A DNA stretch of 64,000 nucleotides from Glandiceps talaboti (GCF_964340395.1 NC_135567.1:7004899-7068898), one strand, 5' to 3'; counted from the stretch's first letter, positions 10,966 through 23,390 are shown. Notes: generated by a model from the letters alone, not told the origin. Program-made: numbers and translations.

Positions 10966-11652
10966 TGTCTGTAACCAAGTCGTGGTATCCCCAGATGCAC
11001 CATGTTCTATAACCAAGTCGTGGTATCCCCAGGTACACCATGTTGTATAACCAAGTCGTGGTATCCTCAGGTACACCATGTTATATAACCAAGTCGTGGT
11101 ATCCCCAGGTACACCATGTTTTATAACCAAGTCGTGGTATCCCCAGGTACACCATGTTGTATAACCAAGTCGTGGTATCCCCAGGTACACCATGTTTTAT
11201 AACCAAGTCATGGTATCCCCAGGTACACCATGTTTTATAACCAAGTCGTGGTATCCCCAGGTACACCATGTTTTATAACCAAGTCATGGTATCCCCAGGT
11301 ACACCATGTTCTATAACCAAGTCGTGGTATACCCAGGTACACCATGTTTTATAACCAAGTCGTGGTATCCCCAGGTACACCATGTTTTATAACCAAGTCG
11401 TGGTATCCCCAGATGCACCATGTTCTATAACCAAGTCATGGTATCCCCAGGTACACCATGTTCTATAACCAAGTCGTGGTATCCCCAGATGCACCATGTT
11501 TTATAACCAAGTCGTGGTATCCCCAGGTACACCATGTTTTATAACCAAGTCGTGGTATCCCAGGTACACCATGTTTTATAACCAAGTCCTGGTATCCCCA
11601 GGTACACCATGTTTTATAACCAAGTCCTGGTATCCCCAGATGCACCATGTTC
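10966..11652 (+). repeat. 38-bp minisatellite, about 18 copies
   Basis: The unit contains AACCAAGTCGTGGTATCCCC followed by AGGTACACCATGTT, with period 38. Variants alternate G/A (GTCGTGG versus GTCATGG, later GTCCTGG) and GTACACC versus ATGCACC. One unit (about 11560) lacks a C. Open frames on both strands across this block come from the repeat. Confidence 0.95.
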
Positions 11653-12570
11653 TCGCGCAATGTCGAATCTATCAAGAAATATTCCGAGTTATTGTATTTG
11701 TCCTTTTCTGTAAACATCATGAGAGCAGCAACGCTACACTAAATTTAACATTTCCATAGCTTGATTGTTATTGGTAATTCAGTGTGCTTTCAAGTGTTTA
11801 AATGACATATCGCAGCCGAAGCTTAACCTTTGGCACGTGGTTAGCAACGGTTGCTGGGGGGTCTCGTGAGATTTCGCCACTGCCGGAATATCCCTTGTCA
11901 ATATTGTGTAAATTCTCAGTCACATGAAAATGACCAGAATTACGCCAACTGTTAAGTTTTTGTGGAGGCAGATTGACTCAACTACTGTGGTCGAAAACAC
12001 CAGTTTAGGTCGCCCTGGCAACCACTGTCTTCTGTACAAGAACGCAGCGCCAGCGGATGTTTACTATAAAAAGCTGAAAATGTCATTAAAGTAAACATGC
12101 ATATAGGGGACTCCCCTTCTAAGTCCCTGGTTTATGAATAATAATGAGGTTGTACACAAAATGGCTGTATGAGGGCAGTAATCCCTTCAGATCACTATGG
12201 TGACCTCACAGCAGACGTTGCATGTGTTTACCATTGAATTTAATGGAGAACATGAAAAACGTCGGAAGAATACTTCCTTAGAAGACAGGATATTTTGATC
12301 TTTTTAATAGCAATGCATATAATTAATGTACATAATTTGTGAAAATATTGGGAGAAGAGGAATTAATTACTTTTTCAACTTTTTCGCTTCCCATGTTAAG
12401 CCTATGGGGAAATTGGTTTCAAGAAAATAACTTTTGTATTAACGTATTTTGTGTAGTTTTCTTGACTTAAAAGTAATCAATAAGTGTATGCGACGAAATA
12501 AATTACAAACAATTGAGAGATTTTTGCTAATATTTTAAGTGAGATTTTCAAATATTCGCTTTTATTTAGT
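11653..12570. other. No gene recognised
   Basis: Unique-looking intergenic sequence with no supportable frame or repeat. Confidence 0.5.
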
Positions 12571-12757
12571 GCAAATATCGTTTATTTTGACAGCCAAGAA
12601 GTCCTAAGAGCGCGAATACCGTTTATTTTGACAGCCAAGAAGTCCTTAGAGCGCGAATATCGTTTATTTTGACAGCCAAGAAGTCCTTAGAGCGCGACTA
12701 TCATTTATTTTGACAGCCAAAAAGTCCTTAGAACGCAAATATCGTTTATTTTTCTGG
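12571..12757 (+). repeat. 41-bp tandem repeat, about 4.5 copies
   Basis: The unit contains CGTTTATTTTGACAGCCAAG followed by AAGTCCTTAGAGCGCGAATAT. Copies drift at the ends, and the last is partial before TTTATTTTTCTGG. Confidence 0.92.
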
Positions 12758-13440
12758 GTTCTCGTCATTATATTTTGACGATATTTTCAGGGATTATGTC
12801 ACACCTAGGGGGTGCGTATTTTCTTTATAAAGGAACACATCCTATGATAGACTGTAAGATATGTTGTGACGTTTCACCATCACCGGCCTCCTCTCACACC
12901 ACTGTACTACTATACTCTGCAATAGTTTGTCAGAAACTTCTCAAGATTTTGGCCCCACCCTGCACTAGTGATTAGAAGGTCATGCAGAGGTCAATATGTA
13001 GATCTTTATCACACTGGTCAGCAAGCCTCATGACTGAGAAATTTTGGATAATAGTATCGATATTTCTGTAACAATCGATGATACCGTGACTGCCACATAT
13101 TCCCAACTATATTCAGTATCAATAACCAATGAAATTGTCGTGAGTCTTGTACTGGGACCCGGAAATACGTACGTACGCATATACACGCATCATGTTTTCA
13201 GTTGAGTTGGAGAATTTGAAGCAGACAATATTTTGTTGGATAAAATCAGAGTACAAACAATAATATATAGTATGGAGTCAATGATCATATCAACCTGTAC
13301 TCAAATGTATGTGTACACTTACTTTGGAGATTTTGTGATAAAAGACTGAACCAAATTGCATAGATGGAATTCTCAAGAACTGCTGGTATTTTAGGTATTT
13401 ACAATTTATTCTGGCGATGTTAGAGTTTTACAATTGCTTA
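12758..13440. other. No gene recognised
   Basis: A short frame at 12775-12975 shows no recognisable domain. The rest is A+T-rich intergenic DNA up to the TIR element. Confidence 0.45.
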
Positions 13441-13490
13441 GGGACCGGACAGAATTTACGGCAGGGGGTGGGCCTGGGGAGAAATTATCT
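13441..13490 (+). repeat. Left terminal inverted repeat
   Basis: It pairs with 15710-15757 on the opposite strand. The first ~34 bases match almost perfectly; the G tract differs in length. Confidence 0.8.
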
Positions 13491-14680
13491 CTGACTTGGT
13501 TTTTTTCCTGGCCCCCCCATCCACTGTGACCAAAATTTCACAGCCCCCCCCTTTCAAAAGTATAAAAATTTCATGGCCCCCCCCCCAAAAAAAAAAAAAT
13601 GAAAAAAGAGCACAATATCCTGCCCCCTACAATAACTAAAAAGAGTACAATTTTTTTTGTTACTGTAGTACAACTGTAATATTTCTTTTGGTACTACTAT
13701 TATGTTACTATTTCAGCAAAACAAATTGGTAGTTGTAGAGGAAGTTTTTTAGAAAACAAAACAAATAAAACATTTTGACCATACATGTAATCATACACAT
13801 GTGGTATGATCTTGTTTATTTCCCAACTAGACACTATAAGTAGTCATCACTTAATACCAAGGCATTTGATGTGGTGGTTTTAACTGTCATTCACTGATAC
13901 ATACACAGAAACACAGACACAGAGTAAACACACATTCACATGCGTGGTTTGTGAAAAACTGTAGTGGGGACATTTGTGGGGAGTATCTAAGGACATCACA
14001 CCACCTACATAGTGTATTCAAATATCTATTTATACTCATAACACAATAACTATCTAATGTCAGACATTTGTGATGTCATGAAGTGCTAGCAAACTAAGGA
14101 TTTTATGTACACTGAGGTCTGACAAATATAGCTTTCACTTTCCTACACCAAATGCATTACCAATACACATGTAAATGTAAGACATTTGTGACTTCATGAA
14201 AGTGCAAAGAAATTCAGAATGTTGTGGAATACTTGGATGTTATCAATATGCTTTCAGTTCCAAAACCATACATATTTAAACCTATAGTGTCAGGCATTTG
14301 TGACTTCATGATGGGGACAGCATATTCAGAATTGTATTCAGTACACTGTACAGTGATCAGATGAGTCACTGATGAAAAAACTTAACACCACGCAGACATC
14401 TAAATGCTTTACAATATTTAGTACAGATAGATGCATTTGATGATGCTGAGGAGGGAAATAGTTTAATTTCACTGGTTTTAGATAGAAAGAAAGACAAGTC
14501 TTGCCTCACATCTTCAGACTCTAGTGAGTCTGAGAGTGAAACTCAAGAATAGTGTCAAGGAAAGAAATAAAACACCTATCTAAATTAATCTGGCCAGACG
14601 TTTTTGTATTTACATTTTTCACCAAAAGGTCACTTTTTAATAACATAAATTACAGGTCCTATGCTAGTATATTACCATAT

Positions 14681-14851
<171 letters not shown>

Positions 14852-14913
14852 GACTGGATGTAGATAAAACCACATAAAAGTGCTCAATACGGGTAGTAGA
14901 GCGAATTATATAC

Positions 14914-15078
14914 AGGTTTTGAAAATTTGAACCAAATTATATGCTATAGACCCTACAGAACTGTTTCGTGAGGTGCGTAGTCCTCACTGTTCTACCCCTG
15001 ATGAGTGAGGACTACGCACCTCACGAAACAGTTCTGTAGGGTCTATAGCATATAATTTGGTTCAAATTTTCAAAACCT
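14914..15078. repeat. Perfect 75-bp inverted repeat (hairpin), 15-base loop
   Basis: Bases 14914-14988 are the exact reverse complement of 15004-15078, with only 14989-15003 between. The arms include CCCTACAGAACTGTTTCG and GAGGTGCGTAGTCCTCAC. Perfect identity over 75 bp points to recent formation or ongoing palindrome conversion. It is a mobile or foldback module, not a gene. Confidence 0.96.
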
Positions 15079-15139
15079 AGGTGAGTATCAATCTGCTAAG
15101 ACAGTGCTATATACCGCAGTGGCAGAGCGTAATAGTTTT

Positions 15140-15201
15140 GGAAACAGGTTCAGTGTGTAATTACCATCAAGGATACATATGTATATTATATATATATATA
15201 T

Positions 15202-15281
<80 letters not shown>

Positions 15282-15323
15282 CATATGTATCCTTGATGGT
15301 AATTACACACTGAACCTGTTTCC
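15140..15323. repeat. Second hairpin: ~50-bp inverted repeat with (TA)n loop
   Basis: GGAAACAGGTTCAGTGTGTA followed by ATTACCATCAAGGATACATATG (from 15140) is repeated in inverse up to 15323, enclosing a (TA)n run of roughly 80 bases. An (ATGT)n run of about 45 bases follows at 15336. Confidence 0.94.
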
Positions 15324-15709
15324 ACAGAGCTAAAATGTATGTATGTATGTATGTATGTATGTATGTATGTATGTATGTATACATATATATGTGTGTGTAA
15401 GTGTGTGTGTGTGTGTGTGAACAACTTGGAGTATATAAGAGTAATTCAGGGTGTATCAAATTAATTTTGTGTAGTGTTTTTATGCTTCACTAAATAGGTA
15501 CATACAAACGTACACACTTCCATTTTAATACATAAATGAAAGTGTAGACATTTAATATTAAAGGCGATATCAAGTGCTATCTCATGCAATGCTAAATGTT
15601 CTAACATATTAATTTTTTTCAATGACAAAATATTTCGCGGCCCCCCCTTTCAAACCATGAGAATTTACATGGCCCCCCTTCAAGCCTCCCATTTTTTTCA
15701 TGGCCCCCC

Positions 15710-15757
15710 CAATTTCTCCCCAGGCCCCCCCCCCTGCCGTAAATTCTGTCCGGTCCC
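15710..15757 (-). repeat. Right terminal inverted repeat
   Basis: It reads as the reverse complement of the left end, with TTCTCCCCAGGCC, a C tract, TGCCGTAAATTCTGTCCGG and then TCCC before the TTA flank. Confidence 0.8.
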
Positions 15758-15997
15758 TTAAGTTTGATACAGATAATTTCAAAAATCATGAAACTTTGTT
15801 ACAACAGACATCACCAACTAGTACATTCCAACAGCAATGGTGTTTTTCCTAAATTTGAATTTTTAAAAGCGTCCCTCATCTCTAATCATGTACAAAGTAT
15901 AGTGCATACTTATCCGAATATCCATGGCCATCAGCCATGCCAGTGATAGACTCACGCCATGACTTACAATGCTGAATCTCCAAAATGGCCGACTCAT

Positions 15998-16031
<34 letters not shown>
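15998..16031 (+). repeat. (AAC)n microsatellite
   Basis: About 11 AAC units. A short (AAT)n follows at 16206. Confidence 0.92.
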
Positions 16032-16286
16032 CAATATGACCTCGAGGTCATACTCTAGAATATTAGGTGGAAAGTGTAATTTCATAAGATTAAATGGTCG
16101 TAGAGGGCGATAGTAGCTTGACAGCTTACATGCATACAAAGGAATGATCGAAAACAGAACTTTGAAGTGGCTTAAACAGCGCCGGATATATCCAGCAGAT
16201 AAGAAATAATAATAATAATGTTAATAATGTTGGGTTCTTATGTAGCGCTTTCCCACGCCATGCTCAAATGCTTTACAATTATTTTT

Positions 16287-18975
16287 GGGGGTAGGGTTAG
16301 AGTTAGGGTAGGGGACAGGTTTGGGGATAGGGTTAGGGTTAGGGTAGGGGACAGGTTTGGGGATAGGGTTAGAGTTAGGGTAGGGGACAGGTTTGGGGAT
16401 AGGGTTAGAGTTAGGGTAGGGGACAGGTTTGGGGATAGGGTTAGAGTTAGGGTAGGGGACAGGTTTGGGGATAGGGTTAGAGTTAGGGTAGGGGACAGGT
16501 TTGGGGATAGGGTTAGAGTTAGGGTAGGGGACAGGTTTGGGGATAGGGTTAGAGTTAGGGTAGGGGACAGGTTTGGGGATAGGGTTAGAGTTAGGGTAGG
16601 GGACAGGTTTGGGGATAGGTTTAGAGTTAGGGTAGGGGACAGGTTTGGGGGTAGGTTTAGAGTTAGGGTAGGGGACAGGTTTGGGGATAGGGTTAGAGTT
16701 AGGGTAGGGGACAGGTTTGGGGATAGGGTTAGAGTTAGGGTAGGGGACAGGTTTGGGGATAGGGTTAGAGTTAGGGTAGGGGACAGGTTTGGGGATAGGG
16801 TTAGAGTTAGGGTAGGGGACAGGTTTGGGGATAGGGTTAGAGTTAGGGTAGGGGACAGGTTTGGGGATAGGGTTAGAGTTAGGGTAGGGGACAGGTTTGG
16901 GGATAGGGTTAGAGTTAGGGTAGGGGACAGGTTTGGGGATAGGTTTAGAGTTAGGGTAGGGGACAGGTTTGGGGGTAGGTTTAGAGTTAGGGTAGGGGAC
17001 AGGTTTGGGGATAGGGTTAGAGTTAGGGTAGGGGACAGGTTTGGGGATAGGGTTAGAGTTAGGGTAGGGGACAGGTTTGGGGATAGGGTTAGAGTTAGGG
17101 TAGGGGACAGGTTTGGGGGTAGGGTTAGAGTTAGGGTAGGGGACAGGTTTGGGGATAGGGTTAGAGTTAGGGTAGGGGACAGGTTTGGGGATAGGGTTAG
17201 AGTTAGGGTAGGGGACAGGTTTGGGGATAGGGTTAGAGTTAGGGTAGGGGACAGGTTTGGGGATAGGGTTAGGGTTAGGGTAGGGGACAGGTTTGGGGGT
17301 AGGGTTAGAGTTAGGGTAGGGGACAGGTTTGGGGGTAGGGTTAGAGTTAGGGTAGGGGACAGGTTTGGGGGTAGGGTTAGAGTTAGGGTAGGGGACAGGT
17401 TTGGGGATAGGGTTAGAGTTAGGGTAGGGGACAGGTTTGGGGATAGGGTTAGAGTTAGGGTAGGGGACAGGTTTGGGGATAGGGTTAGAGTTAGGGTAGG
17501 GGACAGGTTTGGGGGTAGGGTTAGAGTTAGGGTAGGGGACAGGTTTGGGATAGGGTTAGAGTTAGGGTAGGGGACAGGTTTGGGGATAGGGTTAGAGTTA
17601 GGGTAGGGGACAGGTTTGGGGATAGGGTTAGAGTTAGGGTAGGGGACAGGTTTGGAGATAGGGTTAGAGTTAGGGTAGGGGACAGGTTTGGGGATAGGGT
17701 TAGAGTTAGGGTAGGGGACAGGTTTGGAGATAGGGTTAGAGTTAGGGTAGGGGACAGGTTTGGGGATAGGTTTAGAGTTAGGGTAGGGGACAGGTTTGGG
17801 GATAGGGTTAGAGTTAGGGTAGGGGACAGGTTTGGGGATAGGGTTAGAGTTAGGGTAGGGGACAGGTTTGGGGATAGGGTTAGAGTTAGGGTAGGGGACA
17901 GGTTTGGGGGTAGGGTTAGAGTTAGGGTAGGGGACAGGTTTGGGGATAGGGTTAGAGTTAGGGTAGGGGACAGGTTTGGGGATAGGGTTAGAGTTAGGGT
18001 AGGGGACATGTTTGGGGATAGGGTTAGAGTTAGGGTAGGGGACAGGTTTGGGGGTAGGGTTAGAGTTAGGGTAGGGGACAGGTTTGGGGATAGGGTTAGA
18101 GTTAGGGTAGGGGACAGGTTTGGGGATAGGGTTAGAGTTAGGGTAGGGGACAGGTTTGGGGTAGGGTTAGAGTTAGGGTAGGGGACAGGTTTGGGGGTAG
18201 GGTTAGAGTTAGGGTAGGGGACAGGATTGGGGATAGGGTTAGAGTTAGGGTAGGGGACAGGTTTGGGGATAGGGTTAGAGTTAGGGTAGGGGACAGGTTT
18301 GGGGATAGGGTTAGAGTTAGGGTAGGGGACAGGTTTGGGGGTAGGGTTAGAGTTAGGGTAGGGGACAGGTTTGGGGATAGGGTTAGAGTTAGGGTAGGGG
18401 ACAGGTTTGGGGATAGGGTTAGAGTTAGGGTAGGGGACAGGTTTGGGGGTAGGGTTAGGGTTAGGGTAGGGGACAGGTTTGGGGATAGGGTTAGAGTTAG
18501 GGTAGGGGACAGGTTTGGGGATAGGGTTAGAGTTAGGGTAGGGGACAGGTTTGGGGGTAGGGTTAGAGTTAGGGTAGGGGACAGGTTTGGGGATAGGGTT
18601 AGAGTTAGGGTAGGGGACAGGTTTGGGGATAGGGTTAGAGTTAGGGTAGGGGACAGGTTTGGGGATAGGGTTAGAGTTAGGGTAGGGGACAGGTTTGGGG
18701 ATAGGGTTAGAGTTAGGGTAGGGGACAGGTTTGGGGATAGGGTTAGAGTTAGGGTAGGGGACAGGTTTGGGGATAGGGTTAGAGTTAGGGTAGGGGACAG
18801 GTTTGGGGGTAGGGTTAGAGTTAGGGTAGGGGACAGGTTTGGGGATAGGGTTAGAGTTAGGGTAGGGGACAGGTTTGGGGATAGGGTTAGAGTTAGGGTA
18901 GGGGACAGGTTTGGGGATAGGGTTAGAGTTAGGGTAGGGGACAGGTTAGGATTAGGGTTAGAGGTAGGGTTAGGG
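16287..18975 (+). repeat. 36-bp telomere-like G-rich minisatellite, about 74 copies
   Basis: The unit is GGGTTAGAGTTAGGGTAGGG followed by GACAGGTTTGGGGATA, period 36. It combines TTAGGG-like words with four or more G-runs per unit. Variants (GGGGGTA for GGGGATA, GGTTTAGAG for GGGTTAGAG, GGGTTAGGG for GGGTTAGAG) recur. Because 36 is a multiple of three, open frames of up to 450 codons exist on both strands. They are broken only where a unit has lost a G (about 17549 and 18160), so they are not genes. The array decays into irregular TTAGGG-like sequence at 18945-18985. Confidence 0.97.
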
Positions 18976-18999
18976 GGCAGGGGTGTATGGCTAAACATG

Positions 19000-19215
19000 T
19001 ACGTATACTCGATCAATAGTGTACTTGTATTTGGTTTTGAGTCTTTACATTTGGTCAATTGTGTATGTCTATTTGGTCAATTGTGTTTTGTATTCAGTCA
19101 ATTGTGTACTCAATTGGTAAATGTTGTACGTGTAATTGGTCAATATTATACCGCTCACCGGTCATTTGGGTACGTGCTATGGCATTGTTTGACACGTATT
19201 TGGTCAATTGTGTAC
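19000..19215 (+). repeat. Degenerate TTTGGTCAATTGTGTA repeats
   Basis: About seven imperfect copies of TTTGGTCAATTGTGTA occur at irregular 22-30-base spacing, next to the telomere-like array. A frame across them is fortuitous. Confidence 0.75.
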
Positions 19216-19234
19216 ATGATTTTATAATATTTGG

Positions 19235-19505
19235 GTTCAGAGGTCAGAGGTAAACTATAGATGGCAAATACCTTTGCATAGGTATATGTCATGGAAACAA
19301 TGCAAATGTAAAAGGTCAAATCAAGGTCATGACCCTATAGGGCACTTATGGTAGTGTATTATGACATCACTTGAGGTCAGGTCAGGTATGTCAAAGTTCA
19401 CATTGGTGAAGTATATATGTCTAAGATTTGACCCAAAAATTTAAACTAATATGGCCATTTTGAGTCATGTAGGGGTCATGAGGTCAAAGGTATCTAACAC
19501 TATTT
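19235..19505 (+). repeat. ~300-bp AGGTCA-rich unit, first copy
   Basis: It holds GCATAGGTATATGTCAT, AAGGTCATGACCCTATAGGG, TGAGGTCAGGTCAGGTATG and GTCATGTAGGGGTCATGAGG. The same ordered blocks recur in three further copies at 21160-21990. Confidence 0.85.
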
Positions 19506-19869
19506 TTTTTGGAATTTTATGGAATATTTTGTGCTAGATTACTCATTTGACATATATATAAAGATATGAGAAGATTGAATAGTGGAGGATTACTAGAAAT
19601 ATGATTTTAGAATTTTAATGTATTTGTAGTGAGAAAACTATTATTAATTTTTAAAAGGAGGAAAATCATGAAATATCATCCATCTTTTTTTATTAAGTTA
19701 TTTATATTGGGTGACATGACTCACTCTAAAAGTTTAATGTTCAAGTGTTTTTAGGAAATATGATTTATGGGGGTTAAAATTGGAAAAAATAGTGTTTGCA
19801 TGCATTGCTATGGGGATGTCAAATGTCAACATTTATGTACCTTCATAATTAACTATAGTTGTCAGAATC

Positions 19870-21140
19870 TTATCCAATTTTTTGTGTTTGGTTACTCATA
19901 TAACATATATCTAAATGTAAGAGAAGTTGCAAGAGTGTAGGACTACCAGAATTATGATTTTAGAATTTAGCTGGAAAATTTAGATGTTTAACATGTATTT
20001 TTACATAGGAAACTATGAATAATTTTTAAAATGAGGAAAATCATAAAATATCATGCACTTTTTTATATTTTATTACTTATATGGGGTGACATGACTCACT
20101 CTAAAAGTTTAATGTTCAAATGTTTTTAGGAAATATGTTTTCTGGGGATTAAAATTGGAAAAATTACATATACATTGCTGTCTATGGGAACCTATTAATG
20201 CTCACCTATACAATGTATTTATTTTTTAATTAGATGGATATAATTCAAGTGAAGGTGATATTCCAATAGAGCACATAATGTTGTACTTAGATATCTTGTT
20301 CTTTTATGTTCAAGTACTCTACAGTTTTTTTTAGGAATTTATTTAATTATTTGTATTGGACGCATTTACCCCTATATGCTTAACACATGATTATGGGGGT
20401 AGGGGTAACACATCACACAGTATTAAGCTTCCCAATTAAGAACCCCTGGGACTAGAGTAAAACTTTGACCTGTTTCAGATACCTCTAATCCTCCTCTATC
20501 CCACAATGAACTGCATTTGGTGATTGGATCAAATAAGACGATACAGGAAGCAAAAAGCAAATGTATACCAGTGAAAAAACCCAAATCATGAATTTCACGG
20601 TGACTATCACAACCATTCCCTTTTTCACTACCAATTTTGAATACTTAGGACTACAACCAAAGTAACTATCGCTTGTACTGATAGCTTGACATGTCTACAA
20701 ATTAAAATGGACGACCAGGGGTCAAAGGTCATACAGTTCCAGTACGAACTACATAATTATTATCTGAAGTCATGAGTATGTACCAGCAGAGGTAATGGTG
20801 GTGCAACCAAGTTACAACTAATTTTAGATACCTTGACTTGTCCACTATCTTCAACTAAAGTTGTAGGGTCATAAGTCAAATATTAACAAAATGGCGACTG
20901 TCCAAAAAAGCATACATTCACTCATATAGGTGGTTTTTAGTGAACAATTCCTTTATTTTGGGCGAATCCCATCTCACAACCCCTGAAGCTAGGACCAAAG
21001 TGAAATTGTTTTTGGAAACCTTGACATGTCTACTATTACCAATGAACGTCATTCAGTGAAATTCCAATTCTTAAAGAAATGGGAATTTTTTTTAAAAACC
21101 ATGTTTTTACCCTATGGCAATATTCGTACTTGTAGAATTT
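19870..21140 (+). repeat. Copy A of a large tandem duplication (period about 2,235 bp)
   Basis: It shares long near-identical stretches with 22103-23390, for example the blocks around 20100 and 22330, 20515 and 22752, and 20961 and 23200. The offset grows only from 2,233 to 2,239 bases. A shorter, more diverged copy of its left part lies at 19550-19800, about 364 bp upstream. No coding potential was seen. Confidence 0.9.
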
Positions 21141-21159
21141 TGGAGTTGCATAATATACC

Positions 21160-21995
21160 CTAACTTTAGCAGGGCACTCATGGTAGTGTATGATGACATA
21201 ATTTGAGATCAGGTCAGGTATTTCAAAGTTCACGACCACATATGTCCTATCACACTAGACATATAGGAGGTGACAGTATAGGCCAAAGATTTGACCCCAA
21301 AATGTTAACTAATATTGCCATGTTGGGTCATGTGAGGGTCATGAAATCAAAGTTCATTAAGTGATAGGCCAAAGGTACCAACTTGGTTTCAAAGGTCAGA
21401 GGTCAAAATTGGATGGCACATATCTTTGCATAGGTATATGCCATTGACACAACGCAAAGGTCAAAGGTCACATCAAGGTTATGAACCTGTAACCTGAAAC
21501 TCATGGTAGTGTATTTTAATATCACTCGCGGTCAGGTCAGGTATGTCAAAGTTCACGGAAAAATTGGTGAATTATGTATGCCTAAGATTTGACCTCAAAA
21601 TGTTAACTATATGGCCATGTTGGGTCATGTAGTGATCTTGAGGTCAATGTTCATTAAATGCTGGGTCACAGGTACCAATTTGGGTTCAGAGGTCATAGTT
21701 AGATGGTACATACATATGCATAGGTATATGCCATTGACACAACACAAAGGTCAAATCAAGGTCATGACCCTATAGGGCACTCATGGTAGTGTATCAAAAC
21801 ATCATTTGAGGTCAGGTCAGGTATGTCAAAGTTCATGACCACATATGTCCTATCACACTACACATATAGTAGGTGACAGTATAGGCCAAAGATTTGACCT
21901 CAAATTGTTAACTAATGTGGCCATGTTGGGTCATGTAGGGGTCATGATGTCAAAGTTCATAAAGTGCTGGGTCAAATGTATCTAACCCTAACATA
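21160..21995 (+). repeat. Three tandem ~300-bp AGGTCA-rich units
   Basis: Units at about 21160-21380, 21380-21680 and 21680-21995 repeat the blocks of 19235-19505. AGGTCA half-sites are frequent, including GGTCAAAGGTCA direct repeats with one-base spacing (near 21452) and TGAGGTCAGGTCAGGTATG near 21205, 21530 and 21809. This may be plain satellite DNA; the half-site content is what makes it notable. Confidence 0.85.
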
Positions 21996-22102
21996 AGTTC
22001 AACTGAGTGATGGCAAATTTGCTATGTAGAGTTGTCAAATTGACTATTACATGGTTTTCTATGGGGTCAAAGGTCATCCATGTATGCATTTTTTTGGAAT
22101 TT

Positions 22103-23390
22103 TATGTAATTTTTTTGTGTTTGGTTACTCATATAACATATATCGAATTGTAAAAGAAGTTGCAAGAATGTAGGACTACCAGAATTATGATTTTAGAATT
22201 TAGCTGGAAAATTTAAATATTTAACATGTATTTTTACATAGGAAACTATGAATAATTTTTAAAATGAGGAAAATCATAAAATATCATGCACTTTTTTATA
22301 TTTTATTACTTATATGGGGTAACATGACTCACTCTAAAAGTTTAATGTTCAAATGTTTTTAGGAAATATGTTTTCTGGGGATTAAAATTGGAAAAATTAC
22401 ATATACATTGCTGTCTATGGGAACCTATTAATGTTCACCTATACAATGTATTTATTTTTTTTTAATTAGATGGATATAATTCAAGTGAAGGTGATATTCC
22501 AATAGAGCACATAATGTTGTACTTAGATATCTTGTTCTTTTATGTTCAAGTACTCTACAGTTTTTTTTAGGAATTTATTTAATTATTTGTATTGGACGCA
22601 TTTACCCCTATATGCTTAACACATGATTATGGGGGTAGGTGTAACACATCACACAGTATTAAGCTTCCCAATTAAGAACCCCTGGGACTAGAGTAAAACT
22701 TTGACCTGTTTCAGATACCTCTAATCCTCCTCTATCCCACAATTAACTGCATTTGGTGATTGGATCAAATAAGACGATACAGGAAGCAAAAAGCAAATGT
22801 ATACTAGTGAAAAAAAACCAAATCATGAATTTCACGGTGACTATCACAACCATTCCCTTTTTCACTACCAATTTTGAATACTTAGGACTACAACCAAACT
22901 AACTATCGCTTGTACTGATAGCTTGACATGTCTACAAATTGAAATGGACGACCAGGGGTCAAAGGTCATACAGTTCCAGTACGAACTACATAATTATTAT
23001 CTGAAGTCATGAGTATGTACCACCAGACGTAATGGTGGTACAACCAAGTTACAACTAATTTTAGATAACTTGACCTGTCCACTATCTACAACTAAAGTTG
23101 TAGGGTCATAGGTCAAATATTAACAAAATGGCGACTGTCCAAAGAAAGCATACATTCACTCATATAGGTGGTTTTTAGTGAACAATTCCCTTATTTTGGG
23201 CGGATCCCATCTCACAACCCCTGAAGCTAGGACCAAAGTGAAATTTGTTCTGGATACCTTGACATGTCCACTATTACCAATGGACGCCATTTAGGGAATT
23301 TTCTAATCTTAAAGAAATGGGAATGTTTTAAATGTAACCAATGTCGTGAGCCTATGGCAAGATTCGTACTTGTAGAATTTTCGGGTCATG
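22103..23390 (+). repeat. Copy B of the ~2,235-bp tandem duplication
   Basis: Near-identical to 19870-21140 with scattered substitutions and small indels. Similarity fades after about 23390, where both copies reach ATTCGTACTTGTAGAATTTT and then diverge. Confidence 0.9.

Noticed and set aside
10948-11759. Frames with YLGIPRLGYTTWCTWG-type repeats
   Set aside because: Translation of the 38-bp minisatellite; no start context, splice sites or domain.
16218-17570. 450-codon open frame of RVRVGDRFGD repeats
   Set aside because: It is the translation of the 36-bp minisatellite, whose unit is a multiple of three; frames also stay open on the other strand.
16287-18975. True chromosome telomere
   Set aside because: The unit is 36 bp and only telomere-like, sequence continues on both sides, and a gene lies further right.
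17527-19058. Long minus-strand frames of SPNLSPTLTLTL repeats
   Set aside because: Same minisatellite read in reverse; they end wherever a unit lost a base.
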